From Bacteroides_D sp963546395 (GTDB lineage Bacteria > Bacteroidota > Bacteroidia > Bacteroidales > CAJPTX01), in NCBI GenBank assembly GCA_963546395.1, contig CAUUMS010000030.1, forward strand, positions 1 through 17,556: a stretch of DNA of 17,556 bases, read 5' to 3'. Of the stretch, positions 1 to 7,771 are shown piece after piece; position 1 is the first letter of the stretch, and every line of letters starts with the position of its first letter. A model generated the notes under the pieces. The model had not been told where the DNA came from. It saw only the letters and a program-made list of their open reading frames with translations, and searched no databases. The translations under genes were made by a program, and so were the position numbers.

Positions 1-1
1 G

Positions 2-1372
2 GCGAATGAGAAGCGCGTGTGGGCCCTTGCCAACATGCCCATCCCCGAGCTCCTGTGGAAGTACTTCACGCCGGCCTTCATCGGGGTGATCGTCATGTCG
101 CTCTACAACATCGTCGATCGCATCTTCATTGGCCAGGGCGTGGGGCCGCTCGCCATTGCGGGCCTCAGCGTCATCTTCCCCATCATGCTCGTGCAGATAG
201 CCTTTGGCCTGCTGCTTGGCATTGGTGGGGCCGTGCGTGTCTCCATCGCCCTCGGTGAGGGCAATCGCACGCGCGCCGAGAACATACTGGGCCACGCCTT
301 CCTGCTCATGCTCATCGTGGGCCTCTGCATCTCTGGGTTGGGTTACCTCTTCAAGGAGCTCCTGCTCAACATGTTCGGGGCCACAGAGCAGACCGTGGAG
401 TACGCGCGACGCTACTTCAACGTCATTCTGCTCTCATCCCCCTTTAGCATTATTGGCTACGGCATCAACCACTTCATCCGGGCCGAGGGGAACGCGCGCA
501 TCGCTATGCTCAGCATGCTCATTGGTGCGGTCATCAACACCGCCCTCGACGCCCTCTTCATCATGGGGCTCGGTTGGGGCGTGGAGGGGGCCGCGTATGC
601 CACGCTCATCGCGCTGATTGTGGTCACCGCATGGGTCGTCATCCACTTCCGCAGCCGTCGTGCCACGCTGCGGCTACGTCGTGCCAGCATTCGATTCGAT
701 GCCGTGCTCACCTGGTCCATCGTCACGGCCGGCTTCTCCACCTTCTTTATGCAGCTGGCCAACAGCATCGTGCAGGCCACCTTCAATCGCCAGCTCATCG
801 CCTACGGCTCCGATCACGCCCTTAGCGTCATGGGCATCGTCAACTCCGTGGCGCAGCTGCTCGTGATGTCTATCATCGCGCTCAACCAGGCCGCGCAGCC
901 CATCTATGGGTACAACCTCGGTGCCCGCCAGTTCCACCGTCTCCGCCACTGCCTTAACGTGTGCCTGGGGGCCTCCATCGTGCTCGGACTCGTGGGCTCT
1001 ACCGTGGTGCAGCTCTTCCCGGCCGGCATCGTCCATCTGTTCGACTCCACCGACGAGCGTCTAGTCGCCATCGGCCGCCACGGGCTACGCATCTTCTTCG
1101 CCGCCTTCCCTGTGGTAGCCATCCAAGTCGTGGCCAGCGGCTATTTCCAGTCCGTGGGCAAGGCGGGTGTATCAGCCTTCGTGGCCCTGCTCCGCCAGCT
1201 CATCATCCTTGTGCCACTCGTGCTGCTGCTCCCCAACGTCTGGGGCCTCACGGGCGTGTGGATGGCGGCCCCACTCGCCGATAGCCTGTCGGCCATCGTG
1301 TGCATTGGTTTCCTGGTGCGCGAGTACACCTACCTCAACCGCCAGATTGCCGCTGCGTCTCCAGCAGCCTAA
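2..1372 (+). CDS. MATE family efflux transporter (5' end outside window)
   Basis: This is an inner-membrane antiporter of the MATE (multidrug and toxic compound extrusion) family, which exports organic compounds in exchange for Na+ or H+. About 450 residues are visible, close to the usual family length. They form a long series of hydrophobic segments, consistent with twelve helices. The first helix region contains the typical stretch SLYNIVDRIFIGQGVG, and GLGWGVEGAAYAT near the middle matches the other MATE repeat boundaries. The frame is open to the first base. A GTG at 17 and an ATG at 35 are possible starts, but relatives have a few residues before the first helix, so the true start probably lies upstream. 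mqnC begins 10 nt after the stop, so they are probably co-transcribed. The substrate cannot be read from the sequence. Family call is secure. Confidence 0.9.
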   Translation, partial: ANEKRVWALANMPIPELLWKYFTPAFIGVIVMSLYNIVDRIFIGQGVGPLAIAGLSVIFPIMLVQIAFGLLLGIGGAVRVSIALGEGNRTRAENILGHAFLLMLIVGLCISGLGYLFKELLLNMFGATEQTVEYARRYFNVILLSSPFSIIGYGINHFIRAEGNARIAMLSMLIGAVINTALDALFIMGLGWGVEGAAYATLIALIVVTAWVVIHFRSRRATLRLRRASIRFDAVLTWSIVTAGFSTFFMQLANSIVQATFNRQLIAYGSDHALSVMGIVNSVAQLLVMSIIALNQAAQPIYGYNLGARQFHRLRHCLNVCLGASIVLGLVGSTVVQLFPAGIVHLFDSTDERLVAIGRHGLRIFFAAFPVVAIQVVASGYFQSVGKAGVSAFVALLRQLIILVPLVLLLPNVWGLTGVWMAAPLADSLSAIVCIGFLVREYTYLNRQIAAASPAA

Positions 1373-1382
1373 CACCACCCCG

Positions 1383-2525
1383 ATGCCAGCTAGCCTCGAT
1401 GCTACCTACCGCAAGGCGCTCGATGGGTGCCCGCTAACCCTCGAGGAGGGGCGTGCACTCTGGTGGCAGGCTCCCCTCGACGAGCTAATGGCCGTGGCAT
1501 CCCAGATGCGCTTTCTGCTCAATCCCCGCCGGGTGGTCACCTGGCAGATCGATCGCAACGTCAACATCACCAACATCTGCCAGTGCGGTTGCCTGTTCTG
1601 CAATTTCCATTGCCACTCCGCGGCCCCGCAGGCCTACATCACCAGCCTAGAGCAGTACACCGAGAAGATAGAGGAGATGCAGCGCCTCGGGGGCGATCAG
1701 GTGCTCCTGCAAGGGGGCATGCACCCTGAGCTGGGACTAGAATTCTACTGCGATCTCTTCCGCGCGCTCAAGGCCCGTTACCCTGGCGTGAGGCTCCATG
1801 CGCTGGGGCCGCCCGAGGTGGTGCACATTGCCAAGCTTGCGGGGCAATCGGTCGAAGCGGTGCTGGCGACCCTGGTGGAGGCCGGTCTCGATTCGTTGCC
1901 CGGGGCCGGGGCCGAAATCCTGAGCGAGCGGGTGCGCAGGCGCATCTCACCCCGAAAGGCTACAGCCGAGCAGTGGCTACAGGTGATGGCCATTGCCCAT
2001 CGTATGGGGCTCCTCACCTCGGCTACCATGATGTATGGCCACTTGGAGACCATCGACGAGCGGTTGCAGCACCTCATAGATATTCGCACCCTCCAGGCCG
2101 CTAAGCCGGAGGCGACCCCTGGCTTTGTGGCCTTCATTGCCTGGCCCATCATGCGGAGCGGAACGCCCCTTCAGCGTCATTATCCTGCGCCGCCCATTGC
2201 GCCGGCCGAGCATCTTCGTCTTACGGCCGTGGCCCGTCTCATGCTGTGCAACGTGCCGCATGTGCAGGCCTCATGGCTCACCGTGGGGGCCGAGACAGCC
2301 GCCCTCTCCCTGTGGGGTGGGGCCGATGACATGGGCTCCATCATGATAGAGGAGAATGTGGTGGCCTCGGCGGGTGCCCATCACGCCCTCGATGCGGAGG
2401 GCATGCAGCAGCTCATTCGCACGGCGGGCTTTGAGCCCCAGCTGCGCGATCAGGCCTACCAGCCACGCCGTTACGCACCCCGGCGCCCCGACGCACAACC
2501 TTCTACCACTGATGCAACTCCGTAA
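1383..2525 (+). CDS. mqnC: Cyclic dehypoxanthine futalosine synthase (radical SAM)
   Basis: MqnC converts dehypoxanthine futalosine to its cyclic form in the futalosine route to menaquinone, acting in the cytoplasm. The protein is 380 aa, as expected. The CX3CX2C motif for the 4Fe-4S cluster is formed by C66, C70 and C73. Two further cysteines, C68 and C77, lie in the same stretch. Downstream are LLQGGMHPELGLEFY, LHALGPPEVVHIA, GLDSLPGAGAEIL and ATMMYG, all in the order seen in MqnC. The sister enzyme MqnE is less likely because of GLDSLPGAGAEIL and the ATMMYG context. The ATG at 1383 is the first sensible start: the frame upstream lies inside the exporter gene. The 3' end overlaps mltG by 14 nt, which suggests translational coupling. 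No other futalosine gene is in the window. Confidence 0.88.
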   Translation: MPASLDATYRKALDGCPLTLEEGRALWWQAPLDELMAVASQMRFLLNPRRVVTWQIDRNVNITNICQCGCLFCNFHCHSAAPQAYITSLEQYTEKIEEMQRLGGDQVLLQGGMHPELGLEFYCDLFRALKARYPGVRLHALGPPEVVHIAKLAGQSVEAVLATLVEAGLDSLPGAGAEILSERVRRRISPRKATAEQWLQVMAIAHRMGLLTSATMMYGHLETIDERLQHLIDIRTLQAAKPEATPGFVAFIAWPIMRSGTPLQRHYPAPPIAPAEHLRLTAVARLMLCNVPHVQASWLTVGAETAALSLWGGADDMGSIMIEENVVASAGAHHALDAEGMQQLIRTAGFEPQLRDQAYQPRRYAPRRPDAQPSTTDATP

Positions 2526-3555
2526 GCGCATCCTCTGGGCCCTCGCGGCCCTGTGTATCATTGGCCTCACCGCAGCCCTCTGGGTGTGCCGGGCCTACTA
2601 TGACATCTACTTCCTGCCGAACACCCAGTTCCAGCAGTCGGATGTGGTGATGACCTTTGCGGCCGACACCGATCTCCCCACGCTGCTACGCCAGCTGAGC
2701 GAGGGGAAGCTAGTGCGTGACACCTCGCAGTTCCGACGCTACCTCGGCGCATCGCGGGCCCGCACCTTCCGCGTGCATGGCCGTTACACCCTCACGCGGG
2801 GGATGTCGACACGGAGCATGGTCAATCTGTTCCTCTCCCGGCGGCAAACCCCCGTGAACCTCGTGGTGCCCAGCGTGCGCACCTTCCAGGAGCTCGCGGG
2901 TCGTATCGCCCGTCAGCTGGAGCTCGACTCGGCCGAGCTCTACGAGACGCTGAGCAGCCCTTCCACGCCGCAGCAGTACGGCTTCACGCCGCCCACCTTC
3001 TACGCTATGTTCGTGCCCAACACCTACCAGGTCTACTGGACCGTCACGCCCGATCAGCTCTTGGAGCGTTTGCACCGCGAGTATGATGCCTTTTGGAACG
3101 GGCGGCGCATGTCGCAAGCCATGGCGGCCAACCTCACCCCGGTGCAGGTGTACACCCTCGCCTCCATCGTGCAGGAGGAGGTGTTCCATGCCGAGGAGCT
3201 CCCCATGGTGGCCGGGGTCTACATCAATCGGTTGCGTATCGACATGCCGCTCCAGGCCTGCCCCACGGCCAAGTTTGCGGCGGGGGACATGACCATCACC
3301 CGCGTGCTGACACGCCACACCCGCATCGAGTCCCCGTATAACACCTACAGGCAGCCGGGCTTACCCCCTGGCCCCATTCGCATCGCGAGCATCCAGGCCA
3401 TTGATGCGGTGCTGGGCTACCAGCGGCACGACTACCTATTCTTTTGCGCCCGGGCCGATTTCTCGGGTCATCACCACTTCTCCCGCACCGCATTGCAGCA
3501 TGCAGCCTACGCGCGTGAGTACCAGCGCGTGCTCAATCGTCGGGGCATCCGCTAG
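2512..3555 (+). CDS. mltG: Endolytic murein transglycosylase MltG (YceG-like)
   Basis: MltG cleaves nascent peptidoglycan glycan strands at the inner membrane and is thought to end strand elongation. The protein is 347 aa, similar to the E. coli enzyme. It starts with a short basic stretch and one membrane anchor (about residues 6-27), followed by a periplasmic part. The YceG signature is clear: LASIVQEE at 216-223, then VAGVYINRLRIDMPLQ. E223 aligns with the conserved glutamate of this motif and is the likely catalytic residue. The usual LQ(T/A)DPT is LQACPT here, replacing Asp with Cys. The ATG at 2512 lies inside the end of mqnC and gives a normal membrane anchor; longer starts would add residues that overlap mqnC further. 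The stop is only 8 nt from the stop of the opposite gene, leaving little room for a terminator. Confidence 0.92.
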   Translation: MQLRKRILWALAALCIIGLTAALWVCRAYYDIYFLPNTQFQQSDVVMTFAADTDLPTLLRQLSEGKLVRDTSQFRRYLGASRARTFRVHGRYTLTRGMSTRSMVNLFLSRRQTPVNLVVPSVRTFQELAGRIARQLELDSAELYETLSSPSTPQQYGFTPPTFYAMFVPNTYQVYWTVTPDQLLERLHREYDAFWNGRRMSQAMAANLTPVQVYTLASIVQEEVFHAEELPMVAGVYINRLRIDMPLQACPTAKFAAGDMTITRVLTRHTRIESPYNTYRQPGLPPGPIRIASIQAIDAVLGYQRHDYLFFCARADFSGHHHFSRTALQHAAYAREYQRVLNRRGIR

Positions 3556-3563
3556 GGTAGGGC

Positions 3564-4361
3564 TCAGAAACTGATGCTCGCCCCAGCCGAGAGCATGGTG
3601 TAACCCTTGCGGATGGGCACCGGCGGCTGGGCATCGTAGAAGAAGTGGTAGGATCCCCACAGCCCGAATCGCTCGTCGATCTGGTAGCGCAGATCCACCC
3701 CGTAGGCCCAGCGGGGCCGCACGAAGCGGCGGTTCATCTTCCCCTGGTAGTAGCCGCTCGCCACCAGGCTCCATTTATCGGTGATGACGAAGCGGAAGCC
3801 GGCGAAGAACTGCGCCTTCCCGCTATGCGCATTCAGTGCGGGCAGCCCAGGCTCCACGGGCACCACGGCTCCGGCGTAGTTCCACCGCTCGTACTCGTAG
3901 AACACGCCCACGCCCGCGGTGACATCGAACATCTCCGTGTGCACGAGGCGAAACCGGGATTGCACGCCCACTGCGGCGCGCACGACGAGCCCACGGCTCC
4001 CAGCCCATTGCGACTGTGCAAAGGGGTAGAACTCCACGTTGGGGCGTATCAGGTTGCGGAACTCCGCATGCACAAATCCGTCACTCACGTTCACCTGACG
4101 GCCGTAGGTGGAGATCTCCAGCTTGTTGATGATCGTGAGGGCCCGCTGCCGACCTACCAAGATGTTGAGGTTGGCCGTGTTCTTCAGGTTGAACACATTC
4201 TCTTTCTCGCTCCGGAACCCCACCTCGGGGGCAATGCTCCCCTGGATGCGCCGCGTGGTGTCCACCCGGTTGGTCAGGCTCTCCGTGAGCAGCAGTTGCG
4301 CCCGGACCTGCGTCAGCAGGAGTGTTGCCAGGGCGAGGAGTAGAAGACGTTTCATAGGCAT
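3564..4361 (-). CDS. Outer-membrane beta-barrel protein, DUF481-like
   Basis: The 265-aa product begins with a signal peptide (basic MKR, then a run of leucines, cleavage probably after VRA before QLLL). The mature part alternates polar and hydrophobic residues as in transmembrane beta strands and ends in an aromatic residue (SISF), the usual outer-membrane insertion signal. The pattern of strands such as VEFYPFAQSQW, AGVGVFYEYERW and WSLVASGYYQG resembles the DUF481/YdiY type of barrel; this family assignment is from memory of the pattern. Function is unknown. The first ATG is at 4361; a second at 4355 directly precedes the basic signal-peptide start and fits the promoter at 4375-4382 equally well. 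It is transcribed toward mltG from its own promoter. Confidence 0.75.
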   Translation of the reverse strand: MPMKRLLLLALATLLLTQVRAQLLLTESLTNRVDTTRRIQGSIAPEVGFRSEKENVFNLKNTANLNILVGRQRALTIINKLEISTYGRQVNVSDGFVHAEFRNLIRPNVEFYPFAQSQWAGSRGLVVRAAVGVQSRFRLVHTEMFDVTAGVGVFYEYERWNYAGAVVPVEPGLPALNAHSGKAQFFAGFRFVITDKWSLVASGYYQGKMNRRFVRPRWAYGVDLRYQIDERFGLWGSYHFFYDAQPPVPIRKGYTMLSAGASISF

Positions 4362-4374
4362 GCCATTGACCCCG

Positions 4375-4382
4375 CAAAGGTA
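4375..4382 (-). promoter_or_regulatory. Bacteroidota -7 promoter element for the DUF481-like gene
   Basis: Read on the minus strand the sequence is TACCTTTG, an exact match to the Bacteroidota -7 consensus TAnnTTTG. It lies 13 nt before the first ATG and 19 nt before the second, giving a very short leader. I see no clear -33 TTTG element at the expected distance. Confidence 0.5.
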
Positions 4383-4734
4383 CGAAACCCTGTTCCCATG
4401 CGGGACGTGAGGGACTGCTTTTGTGTGATGAACACGCCGTCTGCCCCCTGGCTACAATGCACCAGCGACGTATCAAACCCGTATTTCGCCGGGGAAATAG
4501 GGACTTGCTACGTCGTTGCCGCGTCGTGGGTGCCCCCCGTGCGCATTGCGCCGTCCGCGAGGCGAGGGATGGGACGATGGGGACCCACTTCACCTTACGG
4601 CTCCATTTTAACCCAAAGTGCTAGGCTTTTACCCGCCAGCTCGCCGCTTGTGCGCAGCGTATTTCGGGCTCGCATTCCCAATTTGTACCGATTATAGATT
4701 TCTAGATCACATGCTACACGTGAAATAATTAGCG
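4383..4734. other. Non-coding spacer between divergent promoters
   Basis: This stretch separates two divergently transcribed genes. The small open frames here (for example a plus-strand one at 4398-4697) give Cys/Arg/Ser-rich translations with no domain, and I do not regard them as genes. No tRNA cloverleaf or known small-RNA signature was recognised. The rightmost 60 bases become AT-rich toward the promoter. Confidence 0.5.
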
Positions 4735-4742
4735 TAGCTTTG
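4735..4742 (+). promoter_or_regulatory. Bacteroidota -7 promoter element for the lipoprotein gene
   Basis: TAGCTTTG matches the TAnnTTTG consensus exactly, 40 nt upstream of the ATG at 4783. The leader after it is A/T-rich (TAAAATAATTTT) and lacks a Shine-Dalgarno sequence, which is normal for well-expressed Bacteroidota genes. No good -33 TTTG was found. Confidence 0.55.
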
Positions 4743-4782
4743 CAGCCGATTTGAGTATGTCCAACTAAAATAATTTTCTGTA

Positions 4783-6147
4783 ATGAGTTTACAACAATTT
4801 GAAAAAGCCGTGGGCCTAAAGGCTCTCTTAGCAGTGGGGATGGGCCTGTTGCTGATGGCCTGCACTAAGGAGAAGCCGGCATCGGTACCGGTGAAGCGGC
4901 AGGTGGTGGAAGCCGCACAGCGCGAGACCTCCTATGTGAATAGCGTGCTGGGGCAGCCCAATGACGGGGTGGCCGCCCTAGTGGCCAGCTACTACAGCGA
5001 CCGGCTGACCATTGCAGCTGCCACGGGTGCCCTACAGGAGTTCGTGCTGCCAACCACCTACAGCGACGAGCAGCAGTCCATGCCCTACGCCCTGTCGGTG
5101 CTAAAGCGTGACATCATCGATGCGGACACCAAGGAGCCGATCTCATTTGCCGACCTGAGCAACGATGAGCGTGCGAGCCTCCTGGGGGCGATGCTCATGG
5201 AGGACTACAGCCGCGTGTGCGAGCGTTTGCGCGTTGCGCCCGAGGCACTGGGCGGTTTTGCCGTGCGTGCCATGATGCAGCGTAGGATGGTGGAGCGTAT
5301 GGGGAGCCAACCCGTGGCGTTTGATGACTTTGTGCGGATGTCCGACGAGCCTAGCGGTAACACGCAGGAGTTGCGCGATGTCTGCGCTGCTATCCCTATG
5401 GCCGTGCGCGGAGAGCAAGCGTTGGAGGATCTGGAGCTCGCGGTGCTAGACGAGATGTCCAACGGGGGCGATGTCGAGGCCATTGCCTACTCGCAGTCCG
5501 TGGATGACTACCTGGGCCAGTTCGGGCTCAATGAGGCAGCCATGGAGACGCAGCCTCGTATGGAGCCTACTCGTACGGCATTGGGCGCTGCCACGGTGTG
5601 GGTTAAATGGTCTGAGTCTGCTGAGCCGGGCCGGATACTTGTCCGCTTGGCGCAGCATCGTAAGCCGGGCTTCAGGGGGAACTTCACCGGTTGGGGGCAC
5701 GTGGCCATATTTGACGATTACGTGCGCACTACGTTCGATATCGACAAGAAAACCACCTACGATGCTGATGATGAGAAGGGGGTTCACATGCGCAATGTGG
5801 ATGGTTGGGCTTGTAAGCACTACGTCTTCCGCATCGATTACGTGCATTATGAGTATAAGAAGAGGCGGTTTCGGAAGGATAAGAAGATCTTTGTTTATCG
5901 CAGGGAGCTCGATCCGAGTGGTGTGCCAGCGGAATGCGCTAAGCATCTCGGAAAGAAGTACGTAACAAAGGTTTTCATGCCATGGATGAATAAGTGTGCC
6001 CCCGAGAGTTTCACGTGTACCACGTTGGCCTGGTATTGCGTGAAGCGGGTGCTGGGGGTGGACATCTCCAATGATTCGAAGTGGCTCATCTTCCCTTCGG
6101 ATGTTTACCTGGATGAGAACACTCGTAACGTTCAAACGGTGGAATAG
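4783..6147 (+). CDS. Lipoprotein with permuted papain-like (YiiX/YycO-type) hydrolase domain
   Basis: The 454-aa product has a lipoprotein signal: a basic and hydrophobic N-terminus ending in the lipobox LMAC, with C27 as the lipidated residue. It is therefore attached to a membrane, and CTKEK after the cysteine may suit outer-membrane or surface sorting. Residues 30-270 are mostly helical-looking and I do not recognise them. From about residue 280 the protein resembles circularly permuted NlpC/P60 (papain-like) enzymes: a histidine in GHVAIF (H306) comes first, and the cysteine in SFTCTTLAWY (C412) comes later, followed by GVDISN and FPSDVYLD as in YiiX/YycO proteins. Members of that clan act as amidases, peptidases or thioesterases; the substrate here is unknown. 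The histidine-then-cysteine order is seen directly; catalysis is inferred. G+C falls from about 63% in the first part to about 50% in this domain. Confidence 0.72.
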   Translation: MSLQQFEKAVGLKALLAVGMGLLLMACTKEKPASVPVKRQVVEAAQRETSYVNSVLGQPNDGVAALVASYYSDRLTIAAATGALQEFVLPTTYSDEQQSMPYALSVLKRDIIDADTKEPISFADLSNDERASLLGAMLMEDYSRVCERLRVAPEALGGFAVRAMMQRRMVERMGSQPVAFDDFVRMSDEPSGNTQELRDVCAAIPMAVRGEQALEDLELAVLDEMSNGGDVEAIAYSQSVDDYLGQFGLNEAAMETQPRMEPTRTALGAATVWVKWSESAEPGRILVRLAQHRKPGFRGNFTGWGHVAIFDDYVRTTFDIDKKTTYDADDEKGVHMRNVDGWACKHYVFRIDYVHYEYKKRRFRKDKKIFVYRRELDPSGVPAECAKHLGKKYVTKVFMPWMNKCAPESFTCTTLAWYCVKRVLGVDISNDSKWLIFPSDVYLDENTRNVQTVE

Positions 6148-6150
6148 CGT

Positions 6151-6843
6151 ATGGCAAGGCTGAATCGGATGTTGAGGATGCTCTGCCTGGTGATGCTCCC
6201 GGTGCTGCTGGCGCTGGGAGCCCGGGCTGCCGAGCCACCCCAGTTTGGGGCCCGCATCGGAGCAGGGGCGGATATTACGCTAGTACCATTCTACTGGATC
6301 ATGGTCAAGGAGTCGGGCTCAGTGGCCGCCACGATGCGCTACCGGACAACGGCGCATTGGGATTTTGAGACAGAGCTGGGCGTGCGATCCGGGGGACTTC
6401 GTTTTTTCTTGTCGCGTAAAAATGCGTTCAATGAGACATTCGTCTCAGTGCAGGTGCCGCTGATGGGGCGTTACTGGCGCGATGAGTCCCGCACGGGATT
6501 TTACATGAGCGTCGGTGCCCAGCTGCATTTCATCATTTGGGGGGAGGGAAAAGAAAACAAGGGTTCAGACCTCAACGATTCCTTCAGAACGGAGGTTTAT
6601 CGGTTGACTCCCATTTGGACACCCTCACAGTACAGACGCTGGAAGCAGGATGAGGCGAATGATTGCAATGATTACTACATGGTACCTGTGACGGTGGGCA
6701 TCCCGTTCCGTGTGGGGTGGAAGTTCCGCAAGGTGCCGCTGGATGTGGCTTTCTCCACGCATCAGCTGCTGTATTATCCGCGCACGAGTTGGGCGCCCTA
6801 TTTCCCGGTACACGTGGGTGCTTCGTGCACGTGGTGGTTCTAG
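6151..6843 (+). CDS. Secreted beta-barrel-like protein of unknown function
   Basis: The 230-aa product has a clear signal peptide (MARLNRMLRM, then a leucine-rich core, cleavage probably after ARA). The remainder is rich in aromatic and alternating residues (ARIGAGADITLVPFYW, GFYMSVGAQLHFIIW, FPVHVGASCTWWF) and ends in phenylalanine, as outer-membrane barrels do. An eight-stranded barrel is plausible for this length. I do not recognise a named family. It starts 3 nt after the lipoprotein stop, so the two are almost certainly translated from one message and may work together at the outer membrane. Its G+C is about 51% in sampled lines, like the second half of the lipoprotein gene. A strong hairpin lies 49 nt downstream. 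Confidence 0.7.
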   Translation: MARLNRMLRMLCLVMLPVLLALGARAAEPPQFGARIGAGADITLVPFYWIMVKESGSVAATMRYRTTAHWDFETELGVRSGGLRFFLSRKNAFNETFVSVQVPLMGRYWRDESRTGFYMSVGAQLHFIIWGEGKENKGSDLNDSFRTEVYRLTPIWTPSQYRRWKQDEANDCNDYYMVPVTVGIPFRVGWKFRKVPLDVAFSTHQLLYYPRTSWAPYFPVHVGASCTWWF

Positions 6844-6891
6844 CCGGGTGCGCGCAATGAGGTTGGGAGCTTCCCAGCGAGTCAAGTTCAG

Positions 6892-6917
6892 GCGGGGAGT
6901 CCTTCGGGGCTCCCCGC
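6892..6917 (+). terminator. 11-bp hairpin with UUCG tetraloop, probable transcript end
   Basis: The arm GCGGGGAGTCC (6892-6902) pairs with GGGCTCCCCGC (6907-6917), including one G-T wobble, closing a TTCG tetraloop held by a C-G pair. This is an exceptionally stable RNA hairpin. No T-tract follows, so it may protect the 3' end or cause pausing rather than act as a classical intrinsic terminator. It lies between the barrel gene stop and the next promoter at 7017. A smaller hairpin (6864-6876) precedes it. Confidence 0.55.
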
Positions 6918-7016
6918 GCTGTGCGCGGCGTGGGGTGCTGGCTGGCCCTACCTGCGGCGTAAGTCTGCGCACGGGTGCTAAGCAGCGAGCCGGTGCCATT
7001 TTTCGGTAAAAAGAGC

Positions 7017-7024
7017 TACCTTTG
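7017..7024 (+). promoter_or_regulatory. Bacteroidota -7 promoter element for the TPR-ribH-cca-tsaD run
   Basis: TACCTTTG matches the TAnnTTTG consensus exactly, 36 nt before the ATG at 7061. It follows a T/A-rich stretch (TTTTTCGGTAAAAAG). It is the only good promoter match I found before the four-gene run, so it probably drives at least the TPR gene and ribH. Confidence 0.6.
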
Positions 7025-7060
7025 CAGGTGGTAATGTGTCCAACTGAGTAGAGGTCGATC

Positions 7061-7753
7061 ATGGCGAAACATGACGCAGAAGCCCGTCAGGAGAAGGGGG
7101 TACAGTCGATAGAGGGTGCGCTCAGCACCACGGAGCAGTTCATTGAGCGCAATCGGAAATGGATGCTGCTGGCCGTGCTGGCGCTGGTTGTGGTGGTGTC
7201 GGGCTACCTGGCCTACCGCCATTTCGTGGCGATGCCGCGGGAGGAACAGGCGCAGAATCAAATCTACCCTGCGCAGCAGCAGTTCGAGAAGGATTCGTTC
7301 GCGGTGGCGCTCAATGGCGATGGTAACAACCTGGGGTTCTTGCAGGTGATGGAGGAGTACTCGAGCACCCGCACGGCTAACCTGGCGCGCTACTATGCCG
7401 GCATATGCTATCGGGAGCTGGGCGAGTGGGATAAGGCGATTGAGATGCTGAAATCCTACCGCACCTCGGATGAGATGGTGGCTCCGGTGGCCATGGGGGC
7501 CCTCGGGGATTGCTACATGGAGAAGGGCGAGACGGATAAGGCGCTGGACTACTACACCCGGGCGGCCTCGTACGTGAAGAATCGTCTCACCACGCCGATC
7601 TTCCTCATGAAGCGTGCCATGGTCCTGGAGCAGAAGGGGGCCTGGGGCGATGCGCTAGCGGCCTACGAGACGGTGCGGCGCGATTACCCCAGCAGCACGC
7701 AGGCGCGCACAGTGGAGAAGTTCATTGCCCGTGCCAAGGCGCGCATGCAGTAG
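7061..7753 (+). CDS. Membrane-anchored tetratricopeptide repeat protein (YfgM-like)
   Basis: The 230-aa protein has a short charged N-terminus, one membrane helix at about residues 34-53 (WMLLAVLALVVVVSGYLAY), and an extracytoplasmic part with tetratricopeptide-like helix pairs. Clear repeat units are YYAGICYRELGEWDKAIEML, ALGDCYMEKGETDKALDYY and KRAMVLEQKGAWGDALAAYE. This layout matches the YfgM-like proteins of Bacteroidota, which commonly precede ribH. YfgM of E. coli works with periplasmic chaperones at the Sec translocon; whether this protein does the same is inference. The ATG at 7061 is the first start after the promoter. ribH follows after 18 nt. Confidence 0.85.
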   Translation: MAKHDAEARQEKGVQSIEGALSTTEQFIERNRKWMLLAVLALVVVVSGYLAYRHFVAMPREEQAQNQIYPAQQQFEKDSFAVALNGDGNNLGFLQVMEEYSSTRTANLARYYAGICYRELGEWDKAIEMLKSYRTSDEMVAPVAMGALGDCYMEKGETDKALDYYTRAASYVKNRLTTPIFLMKRAMVLEQKGAWGDALAAYETVRRDYPSSTQARTVEKFIARAKARMQ

Positions 7754-7771
7754 CCGGCAGAGTCTACGACA

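Noticed and set aside
3645..4343. 232-codon open frame on the plus strand
   Set aside because: It lies opposite the barrel gene, whose signal peptide, barrel pattern and promoter are clear. The translation is His- and Glu-rich, typical of an antisense shadow.
4398..4697. 100-codon open frame in the spacer at 4362-4782
   Set aside because: Translation is Ser/Arg/Cys-rich with no domain, and it would run into the promoter region of the lipoprotein gene.
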